Position numbers and translations under genes: made by a program. A stretch of 64,000 bases of DNA from positions 2,514,747-2,578,746 of the forward strand of contig NW_004624849.1 in assembly GCF_000247695.1 (NCBI RefSeq). The letters are read 5' to 3'. The notes beneath the pieces are model-generated. The model did no database searches. It saw nothing but the letters and a program-made list of their open reading frames with translations, and had not been told where the DNA came from. Positions 33,640 through 45,474 of the stretch are shown in pieces (position 1 is the stretch's first letter; each line of letters opens with the position of its first letter). The stretch is from Heterocephalus glaber (Eukaryota; Chordata; Mammalia; Rodentia; Bathyergidae).

Positions 33640-34015
33640 TGTTGATTAGGATTATGTCTGGTTACACATGACTGAAAACCAAAAATAGCATGGCTTGAAG
33701 GAGATGGAAATTTGTTTCTGTCACATAAAGTCTGGGTAGGTAGTTCAGGGCTGATACAATGTTGTAATAGGGCCTCACATCTAATTGCCCTGCTCGATGT
33801 CACCTCAACTTCCTGATCCGAGATGGCAGCACCCATACTCCTGTCAGCCAGTGGAGGAAGGGACAAAGAGGAAGAGGTAAATGTTATGCTCTTACGGAAG
33901 AAGCATCTGTTACTCTCTCTCAAGCGCCCCCGGGCCCTTTCACTTACATCCGTTGGTCAGAACTTAGTCACATGGCCACACCTAACTGCAAAGGATGTTG
34001 GGAAATATAGTCCTT
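33640..34015. mobile_element. Ancient MER-class repeat, family not named
   Basis: The segment ends AGTCACATGGCCACACCTAA, CTGCAAAGGATGTTGGGAAA and TATAGTCC, a phrase I know from an old interspersed mammalian repeat whose exact name I cannot give. A related but more degraded copy may lie at 59535-59815. Confidence 0.45.
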
Positions 34016-34109
34016 AATCTGAGCAGCCACTAAAATATCTTTCAATAGAGGAAGGGGAAAATGAATATTGGGGGAAAACTAGGACTCTCTACCATCCCCA
34101 CATAACACT

Positions 34110-34400
34110 TTGTTTTTACTTTCTAAATTAAAATTGTTTTTAAAATTTCTAATTATGGCAAAGTACACATAAAATTCACTATTTTAACCATTCTGAGTAT
34201 GCAGGTCAGTAGTACTAAGTACATTTACACTGTTGTGCAATCAATGTACAGAACTCACTTAATTTTGCAAGACTGAAACGGTACCCATTAAACCACAGCT
34301 CCCCACTCTCCCTTCCCAAACTCTTGGTAGCCACCATTCTACCTTTTGTCCCTATAATTTTGATTGCTCTAGGTGCACCCTCTAAGGAGAATCAAAGAGC
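34110..34400 (-). mobile_element. Ancient LINE 3' region, left part
   Basis: GGCAAAGTACACATAAAATT, a CACTATTTTAACCATTCTGA segment, TTTACACTGTTGTGCAATCA and TTGGTAGCCACCATTCTACC match a common old LINE/L1M-like 3' segment in antisense. The text resumes after the SINE cluster with GTATTTGTCCTTTTGTGAG at 34698. Confidence 0.6.
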
Positions 34401-34420
34401 ATTTGTCTTTTTCTTTTTTC

Positions 34421-34696
34421 TTTTGTACCAGAGATTGAACTCAGGGCCTTTGCACTAAGCTACATCCCCAGCCCTTTTCTCTTCTTTTTTTTTTTTGGCA
34501 GTACCGGGATTGAACTCAGGACCTTGAGAGGCAGGTGCTGCACCACTGAGCTAAATCCCTGAGCCCCCCTTTTTTAAAATTTGGAGACGGGGTCTCACTA
34601 AGTTGCTAAATTTCCCAGGCTGGGCTCGAACTTGAGACCCTCTTGCTCCAGCCTTCTAGAATGCAGGATTACAGGTATGCACTATGAAGCCTAGCT
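34421..34696 (-). mobile_element. Dimeric B1-ID SINE with a second ID nested in its linker
   Basis: Minus-strand order: B1 (34696-34570), a full ID (34566-34484) with its own T/A tract, then a further ID (34474-34421). The outer pieces are B1 and ID of one dimer; the middle ID sits in the A-rich linker. The whole cluster is flanked by ATTTGTCTTT (34401) and ATTTGTCCTTT (34699), an almost exact target duplication in the old LINE. Confidence 0.8.
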
Positions 34697-34865
34697 GTAT
34701 TTGTCCTTTTGTGAGTAGCATATTCCAAAGTCCACCCAGGTTACTGTTTTCATTAACACTTAATTTTACATAGTTCCAGTAGCAATTTCTATAGTTCCTT
34801 GATGCCCTGCTTGCCTTCTCTCTGGAACTGATGATTTTCATTTACTTGACAAAGTTGTGTAGAAG

Positions 34866-34909
34866 AAGAGCAAGGACCCAAGCTCGATCCCTGGTACCAA
34901 AAAAACCCC
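34866..34909 (+). mobile_element. ID SINE, strongly 5'-truncated, with perfect target duplication
   Basis: Only 44 bp of ID 3' end and tail are present (GAGCAAGGACCCAAGCTCGA to CTGGTACC plus A/C tail). The 15-bp duplication AAAGTTGTGTAGAAG flanks it at 34851-34865 and 34910-34924. Confidence 0.95.
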
Positions 34910-35499
34910 AAAGTTGTGTAGAAGGATTAATGTGTGCCATTCTGAATGCCAGGGGCTGGAATGGACCTTATAGTGTTCCTTGGTCCTCTCTTCCCACAAT
35001 GCCTTCCAGGGTGGTATTAGCTCTTACTGGTTGCCGCTTCATAAATATCTGTTCAATGATAGAAAAGCCACACCCTTCTAAATCACTGTAGCTCTTCAGT
35101 GTTTCAGTTTGAGGACCCTTAGACTAGAGCCTCCCCAATTCCCTAACCCATCTCCCCTTGTGCTTTTTACCTGGCCAGCTTCTACTTCATAACCCCTTCC
35201 CCAGTGCTATGCTCCCCAAAACCCTTCCCTCAGTCTATTCTCAGCCACATCTTTCTTGCTATTCTCCAGCACAGGAGAGAGAGAGAAGGGATCAGGGCAG
35301 ATCAGGTTTCAACTCTGGCTCTTGACAGGGGCTGAGGAAAGGTGAGATGGGGGAGCAGAGGCAGTTGTCCCTCTCAGGGACACCCCCAGCCATCTACCCT
35401 CAGAAGATAGTGTGAGCTTCTAGAAAGTGGACCAGGACACACCTAGCCTAAATGTGAATCTCTTGCAGGAACCTATTAAAATAGAAACAAACCAACAAA

Positions 35500-35620
35500 C
35501 AACAAACAACAAGCGTCTTAAGCCCTGCTCCAAACCTACAGAATTTCTAAGGATGAGGGGCCAGAAAACTTAATTTCTGATGATTCTGATGTAGTCAGCC
35601 TGGAGCTGGGATCAACTAGT
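35500..35620 (+). mobile_element. MER5-like DNA transposon fragment
   Basis: AAGCCCTGCTCCAAACCTAC, AGAATTTCTAAGGATGAGGG and TTAATTTCTGATGATTCTGA resemble MER5A in order; diverged. Confidence 0.45.
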
Positions 35621-35639
35621 ATGTAGGGGAAAATGTCTG

Positions 35640-35840
35640 GGGAATAGACAACCCTAGGTCTAATGTCAGTTCCAGCACTTACTTGCTGTGCAATTTTGGC
35701 CAAGTTAATCAACCTCTCTGAGCCTCATAAAAACACTGCCTTAAAAAGTGGTAGTAAGAGTGACACTGTCGCACAGAAAACATTTAGCAGAGTGCCTAGC
35801 ATGTCCAGATCCTAACAAATGGAGAGTTGGTGTTAACAAT
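35640..35840 (+). mobile_element. MIR SINE
   Basis: TCTAATGTCAGTTCCAGCAC, TTGCTGTGCAATTTTGGCCA, CAACCTCTCTGAGCCTCATA, then GCAGAGTGCCTAGCATG. Confidence 0.75.
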
Positions 35841-35848
35841 TGCTGTTA

Positions 35849-35886
35849 CATTATTATCATCATCATTATCATTATTATTATTAAAA
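35849..35886 (+). repeat. (ATT)n/(ATC)n microsatellite
   Basis: ATTATTATCATCATCATT-type text ending in (ATT)n. Confidence 0.85.
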
Positions 35887-36494
35887 TGCTTGGCATAGCC
35901 CACTCTGAGGGCTACAGCTCCAGATAGCATTGGGACTGTTGCAGGCAGCACCCCCTGGAGATGGTATCTCAAGTTGAAAGCCCGCCAGATGAAAGGCAGC
36001 AATGGGGCTATTTGCTAGATGCTGGGCTGAGTGACAATAAAAGCTCTGGGGAGCTGAAAGCGAGATGAAAGCCAGGGACTCACGAAGATGATGTTACCTT
36101 GCTACAGAGACAGCTGCCAGGCCCGCTGGCCCCAGGGGACTCCAGCCACCACCAGCAGCAGAGGAAGCTTCAAGAAGCTTCGGGGCAGGGAAACCACTCA
36201 GGGAACTCCTGGGGCTGGTGCAGTGTCAGGGAGCCCCGCTCCTGGTCATCAGGGAGGAAGCCCCGGAGCCAGGTCCACTGTGCTGGAAGGAAGGTCTCGA
36301 TGCTGTCACAGGACTGGCTGCCAATGCTGCCTCCTCCAGGCTGAGTTCCAGGCTTCCTTATGTCTTCCCTCCCTGATGGCAGCCCTCTCTGCTCTTTGTT
36401 TGTCTGCTGAGGGCAGCTATATGTCCAACCTCATCCTATACAGCTACCTCTCAGTCTTGCAGTCCAGCTACCCTGGTGTCCTTTCTGTTCCTCC

Positions 36495-36935
36495 AATCCC
36501 ACTGAGCAGTTTCTGGCCCCAGGGTCTTTGCACATGCTGCATCCATTCCTGGCTCCTGGCTCTTTATGCTCAGTTCAGATCCTAAAGAAGGCAGCCTCTC
36601 TGGACTGCCCTTGTCCAAAGAAGACAATACAAATACTATCCTACGTTTTTGCTTTGTATGGCCTACACAATCTAGAACCATCTTACTTATTTTTGTATTT
36701 ACTTGCTTATTGTCTGTCTCCTGTGGAAGGAATGCACAAGCTCCATCAAGGAAGAATATCTGTTTTGTTCACCTTTCTATCCCCTGAGCCCAGCACAGTC
36801 CCTGGTGCAAGTGACAGCTTGGTGCAGATTGCTGAATTTTAATTTTCTAGTCATCTCGGGCCTCAGCACTGGGCCTAGTGCCAACAACCTGGGAGCTGCT
36901 TAACAAATGCTACTGAATGAATAAATTACACCCTT
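36495..36935 (+). mobile_element. L2 LINE 3' region
   Basis: CCAGGGTCTTTGCACATGCT, GGAAGGAATGCACAAGCTCC, CCCCTGAGCCCAGCACAGTC and the end CTACTGAATGAATAAATT give the L2 3' order clearly. Confidence 0.75.
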
Positions 36936-36984
36936 AGCCCCTCCTGAATTGGTTCATTACCAATTACTTATTAGAGTGATTTTA

Positions 36985-37130
36985 GAGCTAGACATTCATT
37001 TATTCAACAATATTTACTGAACAACTACTGTATGCCAGGCACTGAGCTAGGCTCAAAGGCTACTGAAGAAATCGGGACAACAGCAGAATCCATTTGTGGT
37101 CTACATTATAGAGGGGAGGGGGCTAGGCAG
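36985..37130 (-). mobile_element. L2 LINE 3' end
   Basis: ATTTATTCAACAATATTTAC, TGAACAACTACTGTATGCCA, GGCACTGAGCTAGGCTCAAA: antisense L2 end. It faces the plus-strand L2 immediately before it. Confidence 0.75.
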
Positions 37131-37825
37131 AAAGAGGGATGCTCCGGAAGATGAGTTTAGGCAATCAAGAGCTACTTTTCTGCCCGTTGTTTCCCCTGAA
37201 TTCTGGGATGTTCCACCATGCCATCATCACTATGGTCTGTGCGTTCCACAGGTTTGCTGACAGGGTTTGATTGCTGGAGGAGGAATCAGAGGCAACAGTT
37301 CCTTTCTGGTTGGATCAAAGCAGTGAGGCCTAGCCACAAAGCCTCTCCCCAGCCTGGTCCCTTTGCTTCCACCTACCTGCAATCTAGACAGCCCACAATC
37401 AGGCTTCCCATTAGGAGGGCTGATGTCACACAGACAGGCTTTTGCAAGGCCTGGGTTTTATGGTAGGAATTTACACATTCCAAGATCAACACAGCTCCGT
37501 TACTCCGAGCCAATCAGCCAAGCCAAGGCCAGAGGCTCCTCAGAGGACCTGGAATTAGTCCTGGGGTCCAGGACAAGTACCAAAGCCATAGGGGTGGGCT
37601 TCACAGCTGGCATGGGGATCTGAGAAACAGATCCTGAAATGGGGCCAGGCCCAGGGGGAAGGCAAGGAGAGACAGGACCAGAAAGGGTGAGAATATCTGG
37701 TGTAACAAGGGAGGGAGGTCTTGTGATTCCCTAGAGGCCCGGGCTGTGGAGATGGAAGGAACCAGAAAGAGCTTCCTGAGACTCTGCATGCTCCAGGGAC
37801 TGAAGGACTTCAAAACACAAGACAG

Positions 37826-37927
37826 GAGGAACCGGGGATGTAGATCAGTGGCACCTCACCTGCCTGGCAAGTGCAAGGTCCAGAGTTTGATCCCTGGTAC
37901 CAAAGACAAAACAAAACAAAAACACAA
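37826..37927 (+). mobile_element. ID SINE
   Basis: ACCGGGGATGTAGATCAGTG to CCAGAGTTTGATCCCTGGTA and an (AAAAC)n tail. A 9-bp repeat ACAAGACAG flanks it at 37817-37825 and 37928-37936. Confidence 0.9.
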
Positions 37928-38480
37928 ACAAGACAGCCTCCAAAATACTAATTTTGGATTGCACTGATTAGCCTAGTCTCTGAATCTCTGAAGTACAACC
38001 AGACCCCAAAATGCCCACTTGAACAAAACCCTATATATTCTAGGCCACCCTATTCCCGTCCACCAGGCTCTCTCTGTGGGGGTTGATGATGTCTATGACC
38101 CTGAAGTCATTCTGCTTCCCTCATCCCAGCGTGTACCCCAAGAGGCTCCAGATGTCCAGGAGAAGTCAGCTGCATGGTCATGAGAAACCTCTGTCTGGAA
38201 AATCAGCCAGGAGCCCTGAAGTGCCAGAGCTGGAAGGGATTTGAGACCTTTCGCCCACCAAGGTCATTCACAGAGGAACTAGCCATAGAGTCCAGAGACA
38301 CTGCAGGCGGGTGTTGGACTCTGGCTCTCCAGACTCAAATTCCACGGTTCTTTCTGTTCTGTACACTGCCCAGGGCACAGTAGGTGCACCACAGCTGAAT
38401 AACTAATTGACTCAGTGGAAGAATGGCTGGCTGCATGGTTGGATGGTCAGAGAGGTGGATGGATAGGTTGCCTCTGAGCT

Positions 38481-38566
38481 TTTTGTGTGTGTGTTTTTGT
38501 TTGTGCAGTGCTGGAACCTTGTATGTGGTAGGCAAGCATTCTACCACTGAGCTGTACCACCAGCCT
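38481..38566 (-). mobile_element. ID SINE, degraded
   Basis: CAGTGCTGGAACCTTGTATG to TACCACTGAGCTGTACCACC and AGCC, after a GT-rich tract: antisense ID. Confidence 0.75.
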
Positions 38567-39343
38567 AGGTTACCTCAAATCTTTAGAAAAGGAAGAAGCA
38601 CCACCTTCTGATTTCCTGTGGCATAGTTAGCTCTGTAGACCACACCTCAGAGATTTATGAATAAATCAAATGACCAATTAGACACCACCCACAGTACATA
38701 GCATACTACACACCAGCAACCAAATTGGCTTTGGGAGTGGCAAATGGTGCCAGACCAATTTAATTTCCTCTGTAGTGATAGAATGACGGGCTTTCTCAGC
38801 GAGGGGTGAGAAGCAGCTGTCATCGATCTTGATTTCAGGGCAGCTGCTGGCCCTGTCCTACATGACATTCTCATCAACTTGCCACAAAAACATTGTCTGT
38901 TCCAGCCTCCCTGGAGCGTGTTGGGGGGGGGGGCGCGACTGGCCTGAGACTGCACCTGAGTCCCTGTCCTGGTGTCAACTCCCCATGGGCATTGGACTCC
39001 CATTCATATGCCCATGTGTGCTTGCCTCTGTGCAGGGGCCCTGCCATGTGCGCTCACACACAGAAAGCATAACAAGGTCTGGATACAGATGTGCATATAT
39101 GTGAACACAGATCGACATGGACAAGGCCATAAGAACATACACATGTACATGCAAAAATGTATGTGTCACACCAAGTTTGACACACCAAGTATTTGCCATG
39201 CATAAGCCCATGCACGGTCACAATTAAGCCTGAGGAAGAAGGGGAGGGGAAGGCAGGGCCAGGATGATCACAAGCTAGACCAATGGCATAAGCATGTCTA
39301 AACCACCACTGTAAGGTAGGGGGGTCAACAGAATTACAGCCTT

Positions 39344-39510
39344 AGCTAGGTGTGGTGGCACATGCCTGTAAGCTCAGCATTTGGGAGGCTGAGGCAGGAG
39401 GATTGCTGCCAGTTTGAGGCCAGCCTGGGCTACAGAGTTCAAAGCCATCTTAAACTGCAGAGTGAGACTGTCTCAAAAAACAAAAAGCAAAACAAAATAA
39501 AACAAAACAG
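39344..39510 (+). mobile_element. B1 SINE
   Basis: TAGCTAGGTGTGGTGGCACA, the GAGGCTGAGGCAGGAGGATT block, TTTGAGGCCAGCCTGGGCTA and GTGAGACTGTCTC, followed by a CAAAA-rich tail. Confidence 0.95.
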
Positions 39511-39529
39511 CATGTGTAACATAAATAGA

Positions 39530-39980
39530 ATTTGAGCCACATATATAATTTTAAATTTTCTAGTAGTTATATTAAAAAAGTAGAAAGAAAACAGATCAAA
39601 TTTTAAGATTTATTTTTGTTCTTTGTATTACTCAGTGTATTCTCAGTATGATTATTTTGCCATGTAATCAATAAAAATTACTATTGAAATGTTTTATTTA
39701 TTTTTGTATTAAGTCTTCATAATCCTGTGCATATTTACCACATCTCCATGTGGATATTAAATTCAGACACAAGGATTTCATTGGCTACACCAGCTCTGCA
39801 CTCAGATTTTATGAAATTCACAGTTTAAAAACTAAGCTTACAGACCCAAACTTTTCCAAACAATTTCAGTTTTCCAATTACTGAATCAAGATATCCATTT
39901 TAAAATTTAGATGAGCATAAATTAAGCTCGAAAATGAGGGCCTTGGTGGCTCTGTGGCACTAGCCACATTCCAAGTGCAC
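39530..39980 (+). mobile_element. Ancient AT-rich MER-class repeat
   Basis: TTTTCTAGTAGTTATATTAA, a GTAGAAAGAAAACAGATCAA segment, CATGTAATCAATAAAAATTA and a final GGCACTAGCCACATTCCAAG with TGC match an old mammalian interspersed repeat I know by its text but cannot name with certainty. Confidence 0.5.
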
Positions 39981-42339
39981 AGCATTTGTGATGGCGGTGG
40001 GCAGTGGGCAGCAGGCTTGACATCTGGGCAGTTGGCAGCTGGGCAGGCTTACGTGGAAATGCCTGAGAAGGCAAGCGAGTGGTGGGCCGGCATGGAGGAG
40101 GCCTGCAGCCCGGCGGAGAGGCCAGGGTGCCAGATGCCAGAAGCTCGCACAGGCTCCACTCTGGACAAACAGGGAGGGCACAGAGTCTGGGGAGCGCCTT
40201 CCCCCAACAGACAGTGGGAGCCACCCGGAAGTCTCTGGGCAGGGTGCTGTGATGAAGGGCTGGTAAAGAGGAGGAAGAGGTGGGTACAGGGGCTGAGGTA
40301 TGACAATCTGAGTCAGGGCCCTGACAGGGATCTAATGGAAAGGAAGAGAGAAGAGTTCCTGTGGCTGCTAAAGGAGTGGGTGGGTGGCGGAGATGACTCT
40401 GAGCCTAGAGAGGGCTTGGTAACCTCCTAGGGGCCTCTCACAGCCATGGGCACACCCTAGGATTTCTTACCTTTCCTGGAGGAATCCTGGGTTGCCTGTG
40501 AGCTTGGCTAGGCTCGCCCAGCCCCTTGGCTGAAAACCTTCCCACCTCAGCCCCTACCTAGAGGCCCCAAAATTCCACCAGGGATTCCCAGTGGCTCTGG
40601 CTGGCTGTAGTTCCAGATAGGCAGGTTCTATCCCTACAGGCTGGATGCCCACAGCTGGGTGAGCCCTGGGGACTCTACCTCCGGCAGCTGTGGGGAGGAC
40701 AAGAACTTGCCTTGGTATATGATGGAGGCTGTTGATTTTGAGCAGCCCGGGGGGTTCCCAGCAGGGTCCAGCAGACAGCTTCAAACACTAAGTGAGTTCT
40801 AGGAGCACAGGAAGGGGATAGGATGAGGGACAAATAGTCTCCACCGAGGAGCCAAATGCAACATGCATGCATATCATCATCCCTTTTCTCTCACCCTGGC
40901 TCTATTCCAGAGATGGGCAACTCGGAATCTTTGCCCTCTTCCAGTGTCCCCCTAGTTCTTCCTCAAGCAGCAAATTTGTTCCAAAATTGAGATTCTAGAA
41001 GGGGACTGACTGGTCTGGGGACAGGAGTGCCAGGGCTTAGGACGCCATGGAGGAATCTGGGGTGTGGAAAAGAAGGATGCTAGCAGTGGGTGGGCAGAGA
41101 TCTGCACGTGCACATTATCCAGCCTCCCAGGACATCCAGGTGAGAATCCTGGTCCCTGGACCCCTGGGGAAGAAGGAGGTTTTAGCAACTCACCGCCAGG
41201 CTCAGCACAGGCGCAGGCAGCCAGGAGGACAGAGCAGTGGGGTGGAGGAGGGTGGTGGGGAGAATGTCCCTGTGTGCCGTGGCTGTGGCAGGCTTTATCT
41301 GGAGGAGCCATGGTGCTGATGGCCACCCGGATTAATGCTCTTCTCAGGGACACATCCACCCCTGTCCCCTCAGCTACACTTCCGTGTTGTTCTGGTCTCA
41401 CAATGTCAACTGTGTTAGAGACTTTGTTCCCAGGAGAAAATTTTAAAGAAGAGATAAACAACAAAAAGTGGGGAGGGGAATAGTGAAAATAAAGAAACTA
41501 CTTGTCAAAATATTTCTAAATAATGATGTCTGGAACTGATCTACCTTAGGGTCTTTAGTGTGAGCTGAGAATGCAACATAGCCAAATATATTCTTGCCTC
41601 TAGGTGGAATGGAACAGAACAATGAGGCCAGGCCACACTGGGCAGAAACCGCTGATGGCAAAGATGATCTGGGCTTGGGAGGGCAGGGGCTGCCTCTATC
41701 TGGGTCTCTTTCATTGCTCTACAAAGAGGCTTTTCTTCTTTCTGGGCTGTACCAAATAATAACAACTGGGGAATTTTCTTGTCCCAATTCTTGAGCTGCT
41801 TCAAGTGTCACCTGCTTACCAATAAAATTCATACCTGGAATAGTGTCTCTGACCTTGGGCACGTCTGCATGTTGCCTGGTCATTTCTTGGGGTCCTAAGA
41901 GAAATAGCTTAGGAAATGCACTAGGACCTGGGGGCTCCGCAGAACCTTGGGTGCTCATACATGTGTGTTGGATTTTTAGAGAGTGGATAGTTTTCACTTT
42001 TGACTGGTGTTAGATGGGGAATGTGTGCTGTCCAGAAGGCCCTGCACACACTCTGCTCCCTCCACACACCTGGCCACCACAGCCCACCGTCTCTCTGCTC
42101 TAAGGGCTGTGTCCTGGGAGTGCTGTGGCACTGGGGCTCTATCTGCCTGTCCCCCATTCCTGCAGGTCTTGGGTCCCTGGGGCCATTTGCCTTCCCTCCT
42201 TCTGGTCTCTGTTCATCTGAGCATGCCTTGGTGTCCTGGTTCTGACCTTCCAGTCACTTTACTTTCAGAATCAATGCTCCTCACTTAGTCTGCTGGCCTT
42301 CAGCCATCCATGACCTGAGTGACACTAAAGCTTACACAG

Positions 42340-42465
42340 AAGGGTGGTGGAAAGAGCCCAAGTGGCTTAGGAATTGGAGTGGTTTGAATCCAGCACTCTC
42401 TACCTAGGGACCCAGGCTGGGCAATTAAGAGGGCTGAACATCAGTTTCCTTGTCTCTGAAACAGA
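42340..42465 (+). mobile_element. MIR SINE fragment
   Basis: GGAAAGAGCCCAAGTGGCTT, GGTTTGAATCCAGCACTCTC, then ATCAGTTTCCTTGTCTCTGA. Confidence 0.6.
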
Positions 42466-42719
42466 GTTTAGCAAACCCTTCCTGCAGTCCTATGTGAGTA
42501 TTACACTGCACACAAGCCACCCCAACACCACCGTGCACTCAACAGACAGCAGCTCTTATTGTTCCTTCATCCCGTACATGTGAAGTGGCAGCAGGCAGTC
42601 ATTCCACACACCTCTGTTCTAGAGTGTAGTTGTCCAAGGCCTTTGCAAACTGCTACATTGAACTGCACACCCCAGGGAACCATCGAGGGGGCCAAGGAGA
42701 AGTGAGCTAACAGTTCTTA

Positions 42720-42895
42720 CCATGTTACAATGGCTGTATGCACCAGGTGCCCTGTGCAATCCTCTAAGAGTCCCACAAGGGAGGCACCATTGCTATGCTC
42801 AATTAATGCAAGGGGTTGGGACATGGGGAAGAAGGTTGGTGGCAGGCACAGAAAGCTGGAGAGCTGGGATCCAAACCCAGGACTAGAACTGAGGC
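42720..42895 (-). mobile_element. MIR SINE, degraded
   Basis: TGCAATCCTCTAAGAGTCCC, ACAAGGGAGGCACCATTGCT, later GGGATCCAAACCCAGGACTA. Confidence 0.5.
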
Positions 42896-43027
42896 CATGG
42901 AGAACTGATGACAATATAGAATCTATCACCTCCCATGAACACCTTCAATCTGGGAACAGGACTGCAATAAGGCTGGGTAGCCCCCATTGTGGAGTGGGGT
43001 AGCACTGGAGGGGCAGAAATAGCCTTG

Positions 43028-43140
43028 GGAGGCCTGTAGAATCTATTTCCTTGGGATGGCACAAGTTCTACACATGAAGACCCACTAATTGGAAGGCTGG
43101 CTCAGCACGGGCTCCTGGGCCAGAGGTGCTAGGAGGAAGG
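43028..43140 (+). repeat. Local direct repeat, copy A
   Basis: About 113 bp resembling copy B at 43851-43965: both contain TCTATTTCC, then GGCACAAGTTCTACACA, and both end TAGGAGGAAGG. I do not recognise the family. Confidence 0.7.
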
Positions 43141-43850
43141 AGCAGCAGATAGTAGAGGAGGCTGGTGGAAAGTGGCCCTTCAGCCTCTGGGGACAGCTCA
43201 GTCCATCTTGTCCAGTCTCCTCAAACTTCCTACTCCCTACCACCCTGTCCTTATTCTCACCAACCTGCAGCCACCTCTCCAATCTCTCTCATTTCTCTTA
43301 CCAATTTTCTGCACTTCTTAAATCATTTCCTTTTTCCTCCCACTGGAGGTTCAAAGAGGTCCCTCCCTGGCCTGTATGTGCACAGCAAATCCTTGACTTG
43401 GACTGATTTTAGACAACCTGAGATGTCCTAGTTGGGTTCCTGCCTCACCCTTGGGAGTAAGTCAGGCCTGCTTTTTCCTCCACCAGAGGTGAGGTGGCAC
43501 AGCCCTTTAAATTGACAGTCTGTCTTCCCATTTATAGGCAAGAGTCCCACTGACTGGCTTTTACAGAACTTTTACAGTCTCCAGAGAATGGGTACTATCT
43601 CCAATCTCCCCAAGCTGTGAAACTGAAATACAGAAATAAAGGCCTTTCCTCAGGGGACTTAAATCTTTTGGCAAATCATGGTCAAGGAGTCCTTTTTCCC
43701 TGGTCACACCTGCCTGGCTCAGGTTTACAGCTGAGGGCATCACAGACAAAGGGCAGCAGAGCAGGCGCAGACAGGGCCACTGTGGTGCCTGGTGAGTCCT
43801 GCTATCCTCGCTCAGTTGGCTGAGGGTGGGGGGAGAGGTAGACAGGCCTT

Positions 43851-43965
43851 CAGGGGCCTGTGTGTCTATTTCCCTGGGGCTGGCACAAGTTCTACACACC
43901 AAGACTCTCTATCCAGCCTGCCAGCTCAACAGCACTCAGTGGGGGCAGCCACACTAGGAGGAAGG
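43851..43965 (+). repeat. Local direct repeat, copy B
   Basis: Second, diverged copy of 43028-43140 in the same orientation, about 820 bp further on. The stretch GGCACAAGTTCTACACA is identical in both. Confidence 0.7.
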
Positions 43966-44499
43966 TGAGGGAGAACACAGCGTATGTGGGTAAAGCCTGG
44001 GCTTCAGCACCAGATGACATCCTCCTCCCAAATCCTGGTGGGGCTGGAAAAGGTGACTAGAGACTCTGCTGTCTCAGCCCCTTTAGAAGGGAGGCCCCAA
44101 ACCCTGGCTCTCCTACCCCTGTGCTTGGGCATGCTGTTACCAGAATCCTCTGGGAGTTCCTGAGCCAGCAGCTGGGTCTCCAGATTTGGGATCAGACATT
44201 CTGCCCTTTGCAATTACTGGTAACAAGGATGTCATACTAGGAGAGCCACCCTTAGTGCTGAGTAACTCCCTGACTTGATGACAGTCATTGTCACCCTCAT
44301 TAACAAGGGCTGCCTGGTCTTAGGCAGCTGTGTGTGACAAACATGGCTGTCAGGGCACATCCACCCACTTTTGTGGGCTGGGCAAGGGGAGGGAGGAGAC
44401 AGAGTCTCAGTTGAACAAGTTCCCATCTGTCCTGCTGTCCCTGTGGCCTATGCCTCTGTGATCTGCACCTGTTCTTAGAGTATATAGAAAGGTGATGAC

Positions 44500-44645
44500 C
44501 TAGGGCTTAATCCTGGACTTTCGGGTCAAGTGACTTTGGGTTCAAATCCTGGCTCTGCCACTTCCTGCAGGTAACCCAGCCCCTCTGATCTTCTGTGTCC
44601 TCATCTGGGTGAAGGTGAGAAAAAGAGTAGTTCCATCAAGTCCTC
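44500..44645 (+). mobile_element. MIR SINE
   Basis: GTGACTTTGGGTTCAAATCC, TGGCTCTGCCACTTCCTGCA, then TGTGTCCTCATCTGGGTGAA. Confidence 0.75.
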
Positions 44646-45004
44646 ATGTGGACCAAGTGAGGTCAGCTACAGAGCCCCACATGTGGGGCCACCAGGACAA
44701 AGGAGTGGACATGTCTTGCTAAGATGCTGCACAGGGTGTGCTGGACAATTTGACCAAAGAGGATGAGAAAATGCTGAGTTTGTGATTCTGACCAACCAGG
44801 GAAGCCTCTCTCTCTGTCACAGTCCTTGGAAAGACCCATCAAGGCACCTTGCCTCCAGTGGAGAAGGAAAGGAACTTGCAGAATTCTGGGTCAGTAGCAG
44901 GGGCAGCCTCCCATGTGCCCAAGACAGGACCCAAGGATGAGGACAGATGCATCCTCAGAGGAGCTGGAATCTGCTGGTCTCTCCACATGGGCTCTGCAAG
45001 GACT

Positions 45005-45018
45005 CCACCAGATGGCAG
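45005..45018 (+). promoter_or_regulatory. CTCF-like motif 32 kb upstream of CRHR1
   Basis: The plus strand reads CCACCAGATGGCAG, matching every position of the CTCF core consensus CCASYAGRKGGCRS. It lies in unique-looking DNA. With the motif at 279-292 it forms a divergent pair flanking the CRHR1 promoter. Binding is inferred only. Confidence 0.5.
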
Positions 45019-45372
45019 GCGGGTGTTCCTGGATGGGCTGACAGAGCTTAGTTTGCCTGGAAATGCCCTCCAGTTCCAGGGAATCCCTTCCAGATGTTCT
45101 CACCCACAGGCTGAACAGGATCATTGGGGAGCTAAGGAGCCAGAGCTGGAAAACTAAGCCATCCTTGCACATAGTCAAAGAAAGCAGCCACCCAGAAGGT
45201 CAGTCCAAAGCCTCTAGGGTCCTTACATTCCCACCTAACACCACCAGTACCTCCCCAGGGCTCCACTGTTAGACAGTCATTACCTTGGATAAGTCATTTA
45301 TATCTCAGAGAACTCTCTGTAGGAGCTTAATCTTAAAACCTTTGACTCAGATTGTGGCCCAGCAATACTGGG

Positions 45373-45457
45373 CATCACTTGTTGGAATCTCTGCGCCTAC
45401 ACCAGATTGACTGAATGAGAATCTGCACTGTAACAAGATACCCGGGTGATTCCTTAA
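45373..45457 (+). mobile_element. MER5A DNA transposon fragment
   Basis: GGCATCACTTGTTGGAATCT, AATGAGAATCTGCACTGTAA, CCCGGGTGATTCCTTAAG match MER5A. Confidence 0.65.
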
Positions 45458-45474
45458 GTTGGAGATGTGCCACA

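Noticed and set aside
36088..36585. 165-codon plus-strand frame.
   Set aside because: Its 3' part lies in an L2 repeat, its composition is unremarkable and no homology is known.
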